Shown here: positions 49,816-62,314 of the stretch, one piece after another
Numbering within the stretch: the stretch's first letter is position 1
How the letters are laid out: each line of letters starts with the position of its first letter
Assembly: GCA_036971475.1 (NCBI GenBank)
Contig: JBAIZL010000005.1
Coordinates: 242,881,823-242,945,822 of the forward strand
From: Prosapia bicincta
Taxonomy: Eukaryota; Arthropoda; Insecta; Hemiptera; Cercopidae
Reading direction: 5' to 3'
Length of the DNA: 64,000 nt
Made by a program: the position numbers and the translations under genes
Notes under the pieces: model-generated
Databases searched by the model: none
Told to the model about the DNA's origin: nothing
Seen by the model: only the letters and a program-made list of their open reading frames with translations

Positions 49816-51186
49816 CGCGCAATATACGGGTGGCCAAGCTACTTGCTATATATAACGACTTATACAATACTTAATTATCTGTAATTACAAAAAGTATATT
49901 AATAAAATAATCAATATTTAGTTGAAACTTCGAAGAAAATGTTAAATAAAGTAGAATGACTAGCTTTACATTGTCTTGTGTTATTAAAATCCAGATTATA
50001 TATAATTTGATTGAGTTTAATATAATCAATAGGGAAAAAATCAATAAAACCTCTATTTTTACTATATCTTACATTGAAAAAAACAAAATTTTCAGATTGC
50101 TATGTTTGTAACAAATTAAATTTATTAGTGCTCCAGTGATTAAATAAATTTTTATTGAGTTTAATATCATCAATAGTGAGAGAAAAATCAATAATAATGC
50201 TTTTTTCCACGATATCTTGCAATGAAAGCGTAAAAAAAAATTCACATCATATTTGCTACAAGCTATATTTATTCCAATTTATGGTATTAAAACATTATTT
50301 TGTTACATGTTTTAAAGTATAAATTATTTATAGTGTCATTGTGACAGCACCATATTTACCAGAGAAGGTTTTATTCAGATATAAAACTAACTTTTAAAAT
50401 AAAAATACAAATGATTCTTCTTTAATATTAATGTAAATCAAATTTCATCGTGCATTCCTTTTATCTAAGAAAATATTGTTAATTTTGGGTGGGCTCTCAT
50501 TCAAAATCGCCAGATCAAAGATAGACAGGAAACATAGACAAATTACAAATACAAATATGACCTACAATGTGTAATACGAGTAGGTCCCTATTGCTATTAT
50601 GGAAGTTTGATGTTGTACTTTAGTTTTATTAACTTTTACTACAATTTAAGACATGATATGGGACTTTAAATTTATAAATAAAAAAATAAACCATAAAATG
50701 TATAATCATAATAACAGTATTGATGTTTTAATGTGTTAAATGTCTAGTTTTCATAAAACCAGTGTTTTTGGAATTTTATTTAATCCAAAATTTATAGGAA
50801 AAATATTAATTTATGAAAAGTTTATATAATTAGACTCACAAATAATATTGATCAGTTTCACTCTTCACAACTTCGAATTGGAAGGAGTGATTCGTTTTTT
50901 AAACAAAAAAGCGTTACGAAAGCCAATTTACACGGCTTTGTTACATTTAGTTGTGTACGGCTGGCTTCGACACCAGTATAACCTGTTAATGGCCCGTATC
51001 CTACGACCACCACAAGTGGGCATCTCAAGGCGATACTTGTCTAATAGGCTACTACTATTACTTACTCTGTGCCAATTATTTTAAAAATTATAAAATACAT
51101 TAACTGGATTAAATAATTATAAGTATAAAATATTCTGTACAAATACTTCATCTAAATAAATACATTCATTAGCGTCTTTAGGTTCA
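49816..51186. other. noncoding AT-rich DNA
   Basis: A 78-codon plus frame at 50848-51084 has no recognised motif. 49990-50250 has a diverged AAAAATCAATAA-containing duplication. Nothing else. Confidence 0.4.
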
Positions 51187-51424
51187 GTAGTACAATCGAA
51201 CCTCGCTAACTCGAACCTGATCACATGCTAACACCTCGCTAACTCGAATCTGATCACATGCTAACACCTCGCTAACATCAAAGCACACATTGTCACTAAA
51301 CTTGTACTGTATCCATTGTTAACACTAAGATGTACTTAATTTTACTGAAAGTTACTCCAAGTGTGCACATAGAAACTGCACCTTTCTATTACATATTACT
51401 GTATTTTTACTATTTATTAGGAAT

Positions 51425-51535
51425 ATACTGTGGTTGAATTTAATAATAAATACACAAAAACCTCTTAACCACAAACTTTCTTTATTTTACCCTTATGAAC
51501 ATTTCAGTTACAAACTAACCATCCTCAGAGGGATA
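51425..51535 (-). mobile_element. PLE 3' end with hammerhead-like motif
   Basis: On the minus strand: ATCCCT, CTGAGGA (51522-51528), T, stem GGTTA with TAACT, GAAA (51502-51505), TGTTCA, TA and AGGGTAAAATAAAG. CCCT and AGGG pair as the outer stem. The downstream part is identical in type to each arm of the foldback at 17675-17815. Confidence 0.65.
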
Positions 51536-51576
51536 ACATACAAAGACTGTCTATATACTGTCAAATACTGTAATAT

Positions 51577-52330
51577 ACACCTAGTGAAACTAAAGTCAAT
51601 CTATAACATAAAGTATTGAAAATTAAATCAATCACTGTATATTGTATAGTTAATTGTAATTATTTTTTAAACAGTAATATACACCTAGTGAAACTAAAGT
51701 CAATCTATAACATAAAGTATTGAAAATTAAATCAATCACTGTATATTGTATAGTTAATTGTAATTATTTTTTAAACAGTAATATACACCTAGTGAAACTA
51801 AAGTCAATCTATAACATAAAGTATTGAAAATTAAATCAATCACTGTATATTGTATAGTTAATTGTAATTATTTTGTAAACAGTAATATACACCTAGTGAA
51901 ACTAAAGTCAATCTATAACATAAAGTATTGAAAATTAAATCAATCACTGTATATTGTATAGTTAATTGTAATTATTTTTTAAACAGTAATATACACCTAG
52001 TGAAACTAAAGTCAATCTATAACATAAAGTATTAAAAATTAAATCAATCACTGTATATTGTATAGTTAATTGTAATTATTTTTTAAACAGTAATATATAC
52101 CTAGTGAAACAAAAGTCAATCCTATTACATAAAGCATTGTAAATTAACTCAATCACTGTATATTGTATAATTAATTGTAATTAGTGTTAAAACAATAATA
52201 GTATTATACACCTAGTGAAACAAAAGTCAATCAATTAGATACATTATTGGAAATTAAATCAAATACTGTATATTGTGCAATTAAATGCAATTATTGGTTT
52301 CTAAACAATAATAATAGCGTACACATAATA
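51577..52330. repeat. 104-bp tandem array, five near-identical copies plus decayed ones
   Basis: ACACCTAGTGAAAC or its variant ATACCTAGTGAAAC starts at 51577, 51681, 51785, 51889, 51993 and 52097, exactly 104 bases apart, then 52208 with rising divergence to about 52330. The first five units are almost identical, which points to recent expansion from the left. Confidence 0.95.
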
Positions 52331-52762
52331 AACAAAATGTCATCGTACTTTACAAACTAAATTAAAATACTGTATATAGTTAAATTGATTAATTATTTAT
52401 TTTAAAACAATAAAAGTAATATATACTTACTAAACAAAAACTTCTGTCCTAATTGTGGAGAATGCCATGTATAGTTAATTTACAGAAGGGCACCGTCCAC
52501 TACCTTTACGTAATGAGATTTGTTCGTCTTTAACTTGCGTTTCAGTAAGAGTTTAGCCTTAATTATAGACGATTGTAAAGGCAAGAATTTAACAAAAATA
52601 TTCGATTTAAAAAGTGATACTATTATCGGTTTTTATGATAGGTCCAAGGGAAGTGAAACAAATTCTAGTCAACCAGGAGTTCTAGGTATTAAGTCTCGAG
52701 TTAGCGGGACTGCACTACTTGTTGGATTTTATTTTAATATTAGTTTCGAAATCCACGTTTAA

Positions 52763-53935
52763 CCCTGTCAATAATTGCCCAAAACCCCAATATTGAATTT
52801 GGCCAGTCAAGGTCAATGACAGGATCGTAATTAGATCCTAATTTCACCAGATAAAGAAATATGATTTCTTTCGTATCCGGGGTTAATTGTGTAGCCGTGT
52901 TACAGTGTTCCCATGCAGGGTTACAGTGTGATTCGTTTTTATATCCAGCTTTCTTTTGTGAGAGTTGTGAATTAACCACTCTCCCACCCTGACGATTTCC
53001 AAACACCTTTCTAATTTTAATTTTACTATAATTTACCTCTTTTATAACTCATGCTGTGTTCGCGATTAGCTGTTTATAATCCACCAACTTGATCCAATAT
53101 GATCAGAAAAGCGTTGTTCAAATTCCTAAACGTTTATAGATGGAAGCACAATTTTTCTCTTTTTCGAGCAAGGTTACAGTTTTATCATCTGAAAATTGTA
53201 TTCAAGGTTATGGTTATGAAAACACAAACATTTAAGCTTCTGAGTTTTAACAGACTTGTGACGTGGGTTTTAATATGAAAACAAAATTTAGACGTTATCT
53301 GTTTATGTGATAATTTTATATATTGTTTAACCCTAGAATGGTGTTTAGAGACTGAAAACATCTATCTTCGTATGGATAAAATGTTGACTTAGGAATGTGT
53401 TATATAAGGACAAGGCATCCATTACAAAACCTCAAATTACTGTCAGGTTTAAGCCAGAGAACAGATGGTGAAATAAAGTTTGAGCAGATATCGCGCTATT
53501 TCTGTAAATATCTCATGGCTAATGACAGGTACCATTCAATGTAGTTGGATGTAATCGATAAGGTCACATTAAGAAGGGGATAGTTTTACACTTTTGGAGG
53601 ATTTCTTTACTTTTTAAACACTATGTTATGTTTCCCTAAGTTCAATTGATCTATATAGTTACATTAAAATCTTACAATTATTGTTATATGCAAAATAAAC
53701 TACTGTATATTTAAAATTAACGTGGAAAACAATTAGATAACTTTCCATAGTTTATAAAATAAATCATCAATAACAAATTATACAAATATTAAAATAATCA
53801 AATATTTTCTACTTATTTTTAACATTCCGATTAATAGACATAACTGCTATGTAAAAGTGAAATAAAATAATAAAATAAAGTAAATTCTTACTGAGGTCAA
53901 CAAAGAAAAATTGTATCCATTGTTTGCTTATTTCC
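52763..53935. other. noncoding DNA, no gene assigned
   Basis: 52780-53010 is slightly GC-richer and open on the minus strand for 88 codons, with no recognised domain. Otherwise AT-rich sequence. Confidence 0.4.
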
Positions 53936-54330
53936 AGTTTGAATCTTTATTTTATTCTTTTCATTCATTTTTTACCCTTCAGCACTATTAGTGACATTGT
54001 GTGGTAACTATGGCAACAGTTTAAAGTTGTACAGTTGAGGTTTCGACGACAATCGGAAGGGGAGGGGAATTCATATACACATCTTTGAGAAACACATTTC
54101 TAAGGTATTCGAAAGTTGGTGCTACCGATAGACTTTCCAAACTTTTTAATTCCTTTAATTTAATATCTGAATAAATATTTGAAAAAACTTAATTATCACC
54201 AATATTCATCCACTATAGGTTTAAACAAGTGTATTTGATCTTGTTTGAATGAATAAAAACGTGTTTTATTCAGGTTTGAAAATTTGTACAAGATATATAT
54301 CAGGATAGAAGGAATTTTAAAAAAATAAGT
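53936..54330 (+). repeat. dispersed repeat, second copy of the 33.9-kb family
   Basis: Collinear with 33931-34460 but missing the tRNA-like box section between the CGAAAGT or GAAAAGT stretch and the CAAACTT stretch. See that entry for the shared blocks. Confidence 0.6.
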
Positions 54331-55902
54331 AACAAAACTTTATTTCCTTTTAAAAAAATGTTAATTTTAAATGCTAAAGAAACTGAGTATGATAAAGTTT
54401 TTTTAAAACTTTTAGACCTATAAAATCAATCATATGACTTAGAACTGAAGGATATTACTCCACAAAATACATTACCGTAATGTTTCAGGTTAATTTTAAA
54501 CTTTTAAATCTAAATATCCGTCAACATCCTTTTGTGGTGAATTAATTAATAAAAGTTTTAATGCTCTTACAAATATGTTTTTTTTATTAAATTCCTATTG
54601 GTAATTTTGTAAATAATTAATTATGTTTCTATAAAATTATTACTGTTTACATAGGGTTATCATGTAATTCCTTTGTTTTTTATTCAGATCAAGTTATCGA
54701 AAAGGCTATAGGTTAACTTATCTTTTTAATTTGATAAAAGATTACATTTATAATATTATTAATTTAAAAGTTATGTGTCGCAATATAAAAGGAAGTGATC
54801 TGTGCAAAAAGCTGTTATTGAAGAATATATAATCTTTCCCTCTTGTTTCACATGAACAGATGAAATAATTTCCCTGTTCATGGATTCTTTTATATGGTTA
54901 TATCTTGTGACGTAGCAAGCTGATTCACTGAAGGTTTCAATGAAGAAGACTATTACATTCTTGCTAAAAATTAGAAGAGTAAATAAAAATACACAAAAAC
55001 GAAAATATGATATCCTCCTCCTGTGGGCTCTAAATAGCTGGTACTATAAGCAGTGCAGAAATCTATACAAACCAACTGTCTAGCTTACAATTATTGGCTC
55101 TTAAAGAAGGGACATATCTCTAATTAGTTTTCAATTTTAAAAGCTCGCTCCAATAGGAGACAAGGCTAATATATTAATGGCTCTCATTCTTTCCAGAAAT
55201 GTCCTTCCAAAAAGATTAAATAAGATTGTATTTCACGTTGTATTTCAGTCAAACCGCATGTTTTTATAACTTTAAAATGTGTTTGGTTTTAAAAGAGAGT
55301 CTCATGTTAAACAATGTTTTGTTTCTCTGTCAACGCTCGTGTACTGCTTTTGGACCAAGCTGTCTGGAAAAACACCACATTGGAAACTCCCTTACGGCAG
55401 ATACGTGCGTCCATTTTAAATACGTACTTAACCTTCTACGTGTTGTCTTTCCCTCTATTAACATTAAATCCTCCAAGATAAAGATTCTAACTTAGTTTCA
55501 CTAACACCCTCTAAAACCCTTGCTAAGTTAAATCTGATTTAAAAAGGTGTTAACAGGTATCCTACTTGAGTTGAAGGCTCTGTTCGCTATTAATTAAATA
55601 TATTATCTTTACTGGGTTATCTGTTATGAAGGGATTCCGGATATCTCTACAGTAGACCAATTGTGTTGACAGTAATGTCAGGAGAAGCAATCATATCAAG
55701 GCCATTTGACTACCATCGTATATGCAAGGCAAAGAAAAATTGCGAGTAAAAGGATATTGCGTAGGTGCGCGTGTGTGTGATGTTCTTTTTCGGTTGCCAG
55801 CTTTCGGAAGTGTGGTTGTCACTCGATTCTCATGCGTAATAAATGTTAGGGCGTTTAAGGAAAAACTGCCATAAACAATAAAAATTCACACAAACACACA
55901 CA

Positions 55903-55939
<37 letters not shown>

Positions 55940-58700
55940 ACGACCAAAATGTCCATGGATCTTATACACAAACAATTAGTAAGCTAACAATAGTTACAAA
56001 ATCAGATGTTCTTTAAAAACCTTACCAACAACAGAACAATATTTGCTTCTCGTAAATTACTTTGCACACCTGCAGGAAAAGTAATTTTCACTGTGCAGAT
56101 GATTGGTACTTCTGACGTATTCTAATTGCGACATAAATGTCATTCAAGTTTTATTTACTATGATGATACATTGCTGAGTCATTTCTTATTAAAACTAATT
56201 TCATTCGGTGGCTCTCAGCTAAGAGAATTGAAAAGCACAACAGTTTCAATGCCAGACATATTGTGAATCGAGTAAGTATTGTGCTATTTGCACCCACGTG
56301 CCGTCCATTTTGCTGTTTTGAAATATTGCGTCGAAGGACAAAGTAACTATTTTAGTGGGACCAGTTCGCGATCGCCGCCACTGAAAAATTCTTTGTAATT
56401 CTTGGTAATTCTTGTTAGTAACTCCCCGTCTTTGCTATCCTATCTTAGGAGCGGAAGCCAGCTCTATTTAGGCGTTGTAATAATATTTAATTTATTACTT
56501 AATGATGCGTAATAAAATGTCTAGGTACTTATGAATTTATTGTCTTTAGCACTATAATCAATATTTGACATCTAACTATATTGAAAAATAAAAAATATTT
56601 TTAGCGCATGCTGTTTCGTTGAGAAATTATTGTAGAAATTAAAAGAGGCATTGCAAAATGTTATATTTAAGAAATTGTAAAAACTCCCTGATTGTTTCCA
56701 GTTTACACAATTTTATTTAGATATTTTATGGAAATTAAAAATTACAAGTAAGAAATAGTAACTCCATAACCCAAGACGCGGAGGGCGAAGAAGGATGAAA
56801 TAAATACCCTCCTCACTTCCCGTCTTGTTTCCAAAGTCCTTCAGGAGTTGTGATCGGTGATCAGGCAGTGGGGAACAGAACGAAACTGACCGCTCTGTTA
56901 GTCTGAGGTTCAACGAGTCAGTTGTTAGGAAGCAAGGAGTTGATAATGACCACTCCTTTTTCCAGACTCGGCACCTTCTAACTCCCTGAAAGGAATTAAC
57001 GTGTGAGCAGATCGTCCATTTCTACAAAAGATCAGGCTAATATTTAATGACTTTAGCTAAAATCTAGACAACGGTTACGTATACTTGAAAACTATACTAA
57101 CATTTACAGTTCATCATGCACAAAAATGATGTATACTAAGTACACAAGGTAGAATAATAAACTAACTAAACACAAAAGCTGCACAGAGGGCTCCAAATGC
57201 AACCAAGTAAATAAAAAACGAGACCTATAGTTCTAAATAAACAAAGGAAAATGCAAGAACAGATAAAATCGTAGCCATTGAACGATGAAAAAGGCGTTTT
57301 TACTTTTTAGATTAACAAATTTCAATCAGGATTATTGTTAACTAAAGATGTAAGAAATCGCTGAAACATGCATCGGTACACTGCGAAACCTATTTCCGCG
57401 AAAATGTTTTAAATGACAAAATTTAAACGGGAAAAAATTCTGTACTAATAAAAAAGACATAAATAATAATAAAACAGAAAAGAATCCAATACATTTCAAG
57501 GGCAATTTGTTGTTTTTACTACTTCGCAAGTACTAAGAAACAATTATCAACCGAACCTTCCTGGGTAAACATAATCAAAGAAATATTTTGTTTTATCGAG
57601 GTAGTGAAGAAAATAAGCCAAATGACAACAACTAAAAACAGACTAAAATTTGAATTTTAAGAGACATAACGAAATACAAATAGTGAAGTAAAAAAAAATA
57701 TTGTAATAGAATAAATATAATTTGGAAAACTATTTAAAAAGTAGAAAATAGTAGTAGGCCTACCCTTGTTCGGTCCAATAGCGGGTGAGTATTCTTCATA
57801 GTCTGAGGTGGTAAATCAGGAATTAAGTGGCAGAATTGTTGCGAGTATTATACTCTGTTCTCCTTTTCAAGTCATTATCAATTTATAGCCTAAAGAGAGA
57901 ACATCGATAATGACATTGTCTCGATACTTACGTAGGCCTATTAATACTTCAGTACCTCCGATTTCGTCAGCAAGAGTTGAGACGGTGACATTGTCGATCT
58001 TCTTCCTTTAGGCCATAGGTTTGATTACTTGAAAACAACAAATTAGTTATATAAACGTCAAACGTCATAAATTCGTTATTCCTGAGTCGTTGAAACTACT
58101 TTTTCATTTTTAATAAATTCATGAGAGTGACAAAATGGTAAATATTTATGTTCTCGTGCATCGGTCGTTAAATCAGTTTTACGTCTCTGAAATTATATTC
58201 CATTAACAAGAAACTCATTAAGAAAATGAAAAACCTTGCTACTAAATGGTTTAGTGAAAGTCTGTGCAAAAGGCTCAAGGCTGCTTTAGGGACAATCATT
58301 GGCTGACGCTGGGTTTATAGTGTTGTTTACTGTGCGGTCAACCGCATAAAGTTGTAAACATTTCTAGATTGCATTTATAATTCTAATCACCTTCAATCAG
58401 GTTATCTTTAGGGAGATCAACGTTTGCCTTTGCATAAAACATCTGTCGAATTAGATAATGTTTCCAGGCTTTACTACCCAGTGATTCAAATAAACGTTCC
58501 ATAAAATGGATTAAGTTTAATTCTTTTTACATCTTTTGTAACATTTTTGAAAATGTTATGGGAGTATGGTGTCATGTAACGTATTTCCACTTGAATGGTA
58601 AATAATAGAGTAATAAATAGGCCTTATCTTATTCAAACAGTTACTTCATAAATTTTTTGGTGTAACAATTGATTAAATAGGTTACTCTATTGGTTTAGCT
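54331..58700. other. noncoding stretch, no gene supported
   Basis: A (CA)n tract lies at 55893-55935. GC-richer islands at 55740-55860, 56280-56460 and 56760-57000 contain CpG and could be regulatory. At 56270 a good donor (GAATCGA followed by GTAAGTATT minus its first G overlap) is seen, but I could not link it to a reading frame. No domain was recognised in any frame. Confidence 0.35.
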
Positions 58701-58719
58701 GTGCATAGCCATGGAGGAT

Positions 58720-58720
58720 G

Positions 58721-58777
<57 letters not shown>

Positions 58778-58960
58778 TATTGTTTTTGCAGAGTTCCGGT
58801 ATCGTGATTAATTCACTATTTACAAAGGATAAATGTTTAGTATTTCTCTCTCTCTCCCTCTCTCTCTCTCCCTCTCTCTCTTTCTCTCTCTTCCCAATAT
58901 CTTTCATTCCTTTTGTGTGTGTTTCTCTGTCTTGAAACTAATATATAAATAAATAAATAA

Positions 58961-59022
<62 letters not shown>
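58720..59022. repeat. (CT)n, (AAAT)n and (TA)n microsatellites
   Basis: CT tracts occupy 58720-58771 and 58846-58891, with a CTCTCTCTCCCTCTC period in the second. (AATA)n at 58945-58965 leads into (TA)n to 59018. Open frames here are artefacts. Confidence 0.93.
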
Positions 59023-59025
<3 letters not shown>

Positions 59026-59054
59026 TTAAATATATTAAATATGGTGATATGTTT

Positions 59055-59362
59055 TCTTGTAATATAGTTAATAAATTTAAAATATTTCAAAAACAAGAAT
59101 ACTTTTAATGAATATATTTATTCAAAGCTTTTCGCCGATAAAATAGTATCAGCATCTTCAGGAAAATAATTATCTAATCTGAAGATTATTTTATCTGAAT
59201 AATTATAATAATTATTATAATCTGAAGAAAATAATTATCTAATAATTAGATAAATATTTTCCTGAAGATGCTGATACTATTTTATCGGCGAAAAGCTTGG
59301 AATAAATATATTCATTAAAAGTATTCTTGTTTTTGAAATATTTTAAATTTATAAATTATACG
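59055..59362. mobile_element. foldback with hammerhead-like motif in both arms
   Basis: Arms of about 110 bp are inverted copies (AAATATTTCAAAAACAAGAA and AAGCTTTTCGCCGATAAAAT on the left, their complements on the right). The right arm reads CTGAAGA (59262-59268), T, stem GCTGATA with TATCGGC (seven pairs including one G-T), and GAAA (59290-59293), AGCTT. The left arm has the same on the minus strand (59130-59161). The centre is a scrambled AT-rich repeat of the core. Related to, but distinct from, the ends of the PLE at 59416-61660. Confidence 0.75.
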
Positions 59363-59363
59363 A

Positions 59364-59414
<51 letters not shown>
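59364..59414. repeat. (TA)n microsatellite
   Basis: TA dinucleotides lying directly against the left arm of the PLE, consistent with insertion into a TA-repeat. Confidence 0.93.
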
Positions 59415-59421
<7 letters not shown>

Positions 59422-59823
59422 ACATAGGTTATTCATATACAAGAATATTTATTAATTTATATCCAAAGCTTTTCGTTGGTAAACAGTACCAACATCATCA
59501 GGAACGAAAATTACAATAATGTAAGCTATAGGCCTAAAACGTATATTAAATTAGAAATAGAATTGTTGCTAAATTTATACAAATTGCCAAATTTATTTAG
59601 TTGCTGTAACATTATAGACATTGAATATAGTATTAAATTTAGAATGTATTTGTATTTGTTCTTTTATTAATTTGTTATTATTATTGTATTTATATATTTC
59701 GAATGCTTCATATATATTCATTCTTAATCCCTTATTAATTTCTTTTATAAGTTTCATATTTTCAATATTTGGAAATTGGTGATTATTATTAATACAATGA
59801 TTTGCAAAATTTGATATATATAT

Positions 59824-60924
59824 TTATGGATTAATATAGGCATTCAAATGTTCTTTATATCTTTCTTTAAATTTTTTCTTGGTTTGACCTATGTAAGTTT
59901 TATTACAGTTATCGCATTCTAATTTATAAACACCACCTTTTTCATGCATATTAATTATTTTATGATTGTTATTTATTATGTTTATTATTTTGTTATTAGT
60001 TTTGTATGCAATTTTGATATTTGTATTTTTAAATAATTTGGTGATATTTTTTATTTCATGGCCTATAAATAAAAATGGAGTCCATATTGTATTATTATTA
60101 CTATTGCAAATTAAATTATTATTTTGTTTATTAAAAATATTATAATTACGTTTGTCAACAATTTTCTTTTTATAACCGTTTTCTAATGCAATTTGATAAA
60201 TTATGTTTTTTTCTCTTATTTTATTTTCTTCATTCATGGGTATTTTATGCATTCTATATAATAAGTTATATAAAGCCATGTTTTGATTATATGGATGATT
60301 ATATTTATTTGGTATACTTTGGTTTCTTAAAGTTGGTTTACGGTATATCATATATTCAAATTTTTCATTTTTTCTAATTATTGTTACATCTAGAAAATTT
60401 ATTTTATTATTTGTTTCAATTTCATAAGTAAATTTGATTTTATTATTAATTTTATTTATTTTATCCAAAATATTTGTTAAATTTATATTATTATTGTTTG
60501 ATATATACATACCATCATCTACATAGCGAACCCAATAACCATTTTTATCATATATTTTTATAATTTCATTTATTTTATTATCTAATTGTTGTAAAAATAT
60601 TTCAGATAATATATTTGATAATGGCGAACCTATAGCAAGACCATCTTGTTTATAAATTTTGTCATTGTATGAAAAATAATTTTGATTTAATATTATTTTG
60701 AGTGTATTTAAAATTTCTAATGTTTTTTTTTTATCTTTCTCGTGTTCTAATTTAGATTTTATAATTAAAAGAGTTTCTTTTATAGGTATGTTTATATACA
60801 GTTTTTTTATATCTAATGATATTAATTTTGTATTTTCATTAATTTTAATTGCATTTAGTTTTTCAATAAGATTAATAGAATTTATGATAGTATGATTATT
60901 ATTAAAAGAAAACTGTTGACAAAC
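59824..60924 (-). pseudogene. PLE reverse transcriptase and GIY-YIG endonuclease, 5'-truncated
   Basis: The frame is open for about 366 codons on the minus strand. In order: NNNHTIINSINLIEKLNAIK, KLISLDIKKLYINIPI (RT motif A with the first catalytic Asp), QDGLAIGSPLSNILSEIF (motif B), YWVRYVDDGMYI (motif C, the YVDD catalytic pair), INFLDVTIIRKNEKFEYMIY and RKPTLRNQSIPNKYNHPYNQ (thumb side). Then come HEIKNITKLFKNTNIKIAYK, GGVYKLECDNCNKTYIGQTK and FKERYKEHLNAY, the GIY-YIG nuclease. No ATG exists before codon 139. The N-terminal RT fingers are missing at the inverted junction (60913). A TAA at 59824-59826 cuts the nuclease short. The same frame continues past it with NFANHCINNNHQFPNIENMK. RT copies the element RNA, and GIY-YIG nicks the target. 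As it stands it is probably inactive. Confidence 0.88.
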
Positions 60925-61481
60925 TTAATTATAATATTTTTAATAAACAAAATAATAATTTAATTTGCAATAGTAATAATAATACAATATGGACTTCATT
61001 TTTATTTATAGGCCATGAAATAAAAAATATCACCAAATTATTTAAAAATACAAATATCAAAATTGCAAACAAAACTAATAACAAAATAATAAACATAATA
61101 AATAACAATAATAAAATAATTAATATGCATGAAAAAGGTGGTGTTTATAAATTAGAATGCGATAACTGTAATAAAGCTTATATAGGCCAAACCAAGAAAA
61201 AATTTAAAGAAAGATATAAAGAACATTTGAATGCCTATATTAATCCATAAATATATAAATCAAATTTTGCAAATCATTGTATTAATAATAAGCACCAATT
61301 TCCAAATATTGAAAATATGAAACTTATAAAAGAAATTAATAAGGGATTAAGAATGAATATATATGAAGCATTCGAAATATATAAATACAATAATAAAAAC
61401 AAATTAATAAAGGAACAAATACAAATACATTCTAAATTTGATACTATATTCAATGTCTATAATGTTACAGCAACAAAATAA
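60915..61481 (+). pseudogene. PLE GIY-YIG endonuclease, inverted partial copy
   Basis: Starting at VDKLNYNIFNKQ directly at the inverted junction, the plus strand encodes SFLFIGHEIKNITKLFKNTN, IKIANKTN, GGVYKLECDNCNKAYIGQTK and FKERYKEHLNAYINP. TAA at 61248-61250 interrupts it. The same frame runs on with NFANHCINNKHQFPNIENMK, MNIYEAFEIYKYN and KEQIQIHSKF to TAA at 61479-61481. Compared with the minus-strand copy there are only a few amino-acid changes (Arg to Leu, Tyr to Asn, Thr to Ala), and the internal stop is shared. There is no RT and no promoter, so it is an end copy, not a gene. Confidence 0.85.
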
Positions 61482-61680
61482 ATTTGGCAATTTGTATAAA
61501 TTTAGCAACAATTCTATTTCTAATTTACCATATGTTTTAGGCCTATAGCTTACATTATTGTAATTTTCATTCCTGATGATGTTGGTACTGTTTACCAACG
61601 AAAAGCTTTGGATATAAATTAATAAATATTCTTGTATTTGAATAACCTATGTTGTTTTAAATTATTAAACAAGAAAACGT

Positions 61681-61702
61681 GTTATATATATATATATATA
61701 TA
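61681..61702. repeat. short (TA)n tract
   Basis: TA dinucleotides just outside the right arm of the PLE. With the tract left of 59416 it suggests the target was a TA repeat. Confidence 0.8.
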
Positions 61703-62314
61703 ATTTATTCTCCTTAGGTGGTCATATTTTATGTCATGTGTATTGCTTCTTTTGAGTTTTGGTAATTTTATTATTCTACTGTAGTGCAATGTTCACACAA
61801 CTTATACAATTTGTAACTCATAATTTACGAAACTTAAGAAATTTACGAAAAGAATTCTAGAGCAGAATTTATGTTTTTTAAGAATACTGAGCCGTGTAAA
61901 CTTTTTATTAAGTGTATGTAATGGTATATACTATATAGCACAGAAGTGCTTTTATATTATCTGTAAAACCTTTTACATGATAAAATATTTAATCCTAATA
62001 AAAAACGTGGCTCTCCACTAAAAAGTGTTGAGTTTTACGTATGCTGTTTATAAATACTTTTAAATCATCAAGCAAGTACAGACGTTATACCTGTCTTTGA
62101 TGAACCATATCCAACCATAGCCTCCATAGTCACTGAATGTCCTTAGTTTTCGGCTGTGAAGGCAATAAAGATCGTAAAGTTGGTTGTTGTCTCACATTCT
62201 GACATTTCAAATTTGATAACTGCGCGTCCACAATATCGTATTTGTTAAGCTGAACTCTATTTTCTTGATTCAGCCGCATTACCATTTTAATTAATGAAAG
62301 ATATGATTTTATCA
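61703..62314. other. noncoding DNA, no feature seen
   Basis: AT-rich flank of the PLE. Nothing recognisable. Confidence 0.4.

Larger units (their letters stand above)
51190..52722 (+). mobile_element. pogo/Tigger-like element with nested repeats
   Basis: The left end has CAATCGAACCTCGCTAACTC and GAACCTGA. The right end, read inward, has TGCAGTCCCGCTAACTCGAG and ACTTAA, so the ends form imperfect inverted repeats of pogo style. Near the right end (52545-52660, plus strand) a frame reads KSLALIIDDCKGKNLTKIFD, LKSDTIIGFYDRSKG, which fits the CENP-B/Psq-type helix-turn-helix of pogo transposases (K..vI.d.E.Gk....I...F.l..sTi..I). The rest of the transposase is gone. The interior holds a PLE end and a 104-bp array. 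A left-end duplication of CACATGCTAACACCTCGCTAA is also seen as adjacent copies. Confidence 0.55.
59416..61660 (-). mobile_element. Penelope-like element with inverted terminal duplication
   Basis: The unit has a minus-strand PLE body (59416-60924) whose last 746 bases are repeated in opposite orientation at 60913-61660. Arms include the GIY-YIG region, the 3' UTR, and a hammerhead-like motif at each outer end: minus strand 59470-59502, plus strand CTGATGA at 61573-61579, T, stem GTTGGT with ACCAAC over ACTGTTT, GAAA at 61600-61603. PLEs are known for such partial inverted copies next to the insertion. The arms are very similar, so the insertion is young. It is far more AT-biased in codon use (Asn, Lys, Ile) than the LINE fragments nearby. 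The left arm abuts a (TA)n tract. Confidence 0.88.

Noticed and set aside
51425..52330. Possible CRISPR-like array because of regular spacing
   Set aside because: Repeat and spacer are not distinguishable: the whole 104-bp unit is repeated. This is a simple tandem array in a eukaryotic genome.
56150..57000. Possible promoter islands with Inr-like TCAGTT words and a donor-like GTAAGTATT
   Set aside because: Initiator words lacked a correctly spaced DPE or TATA box, and the donor could not be tied to an exon. Kept only as a remark in the region entry.
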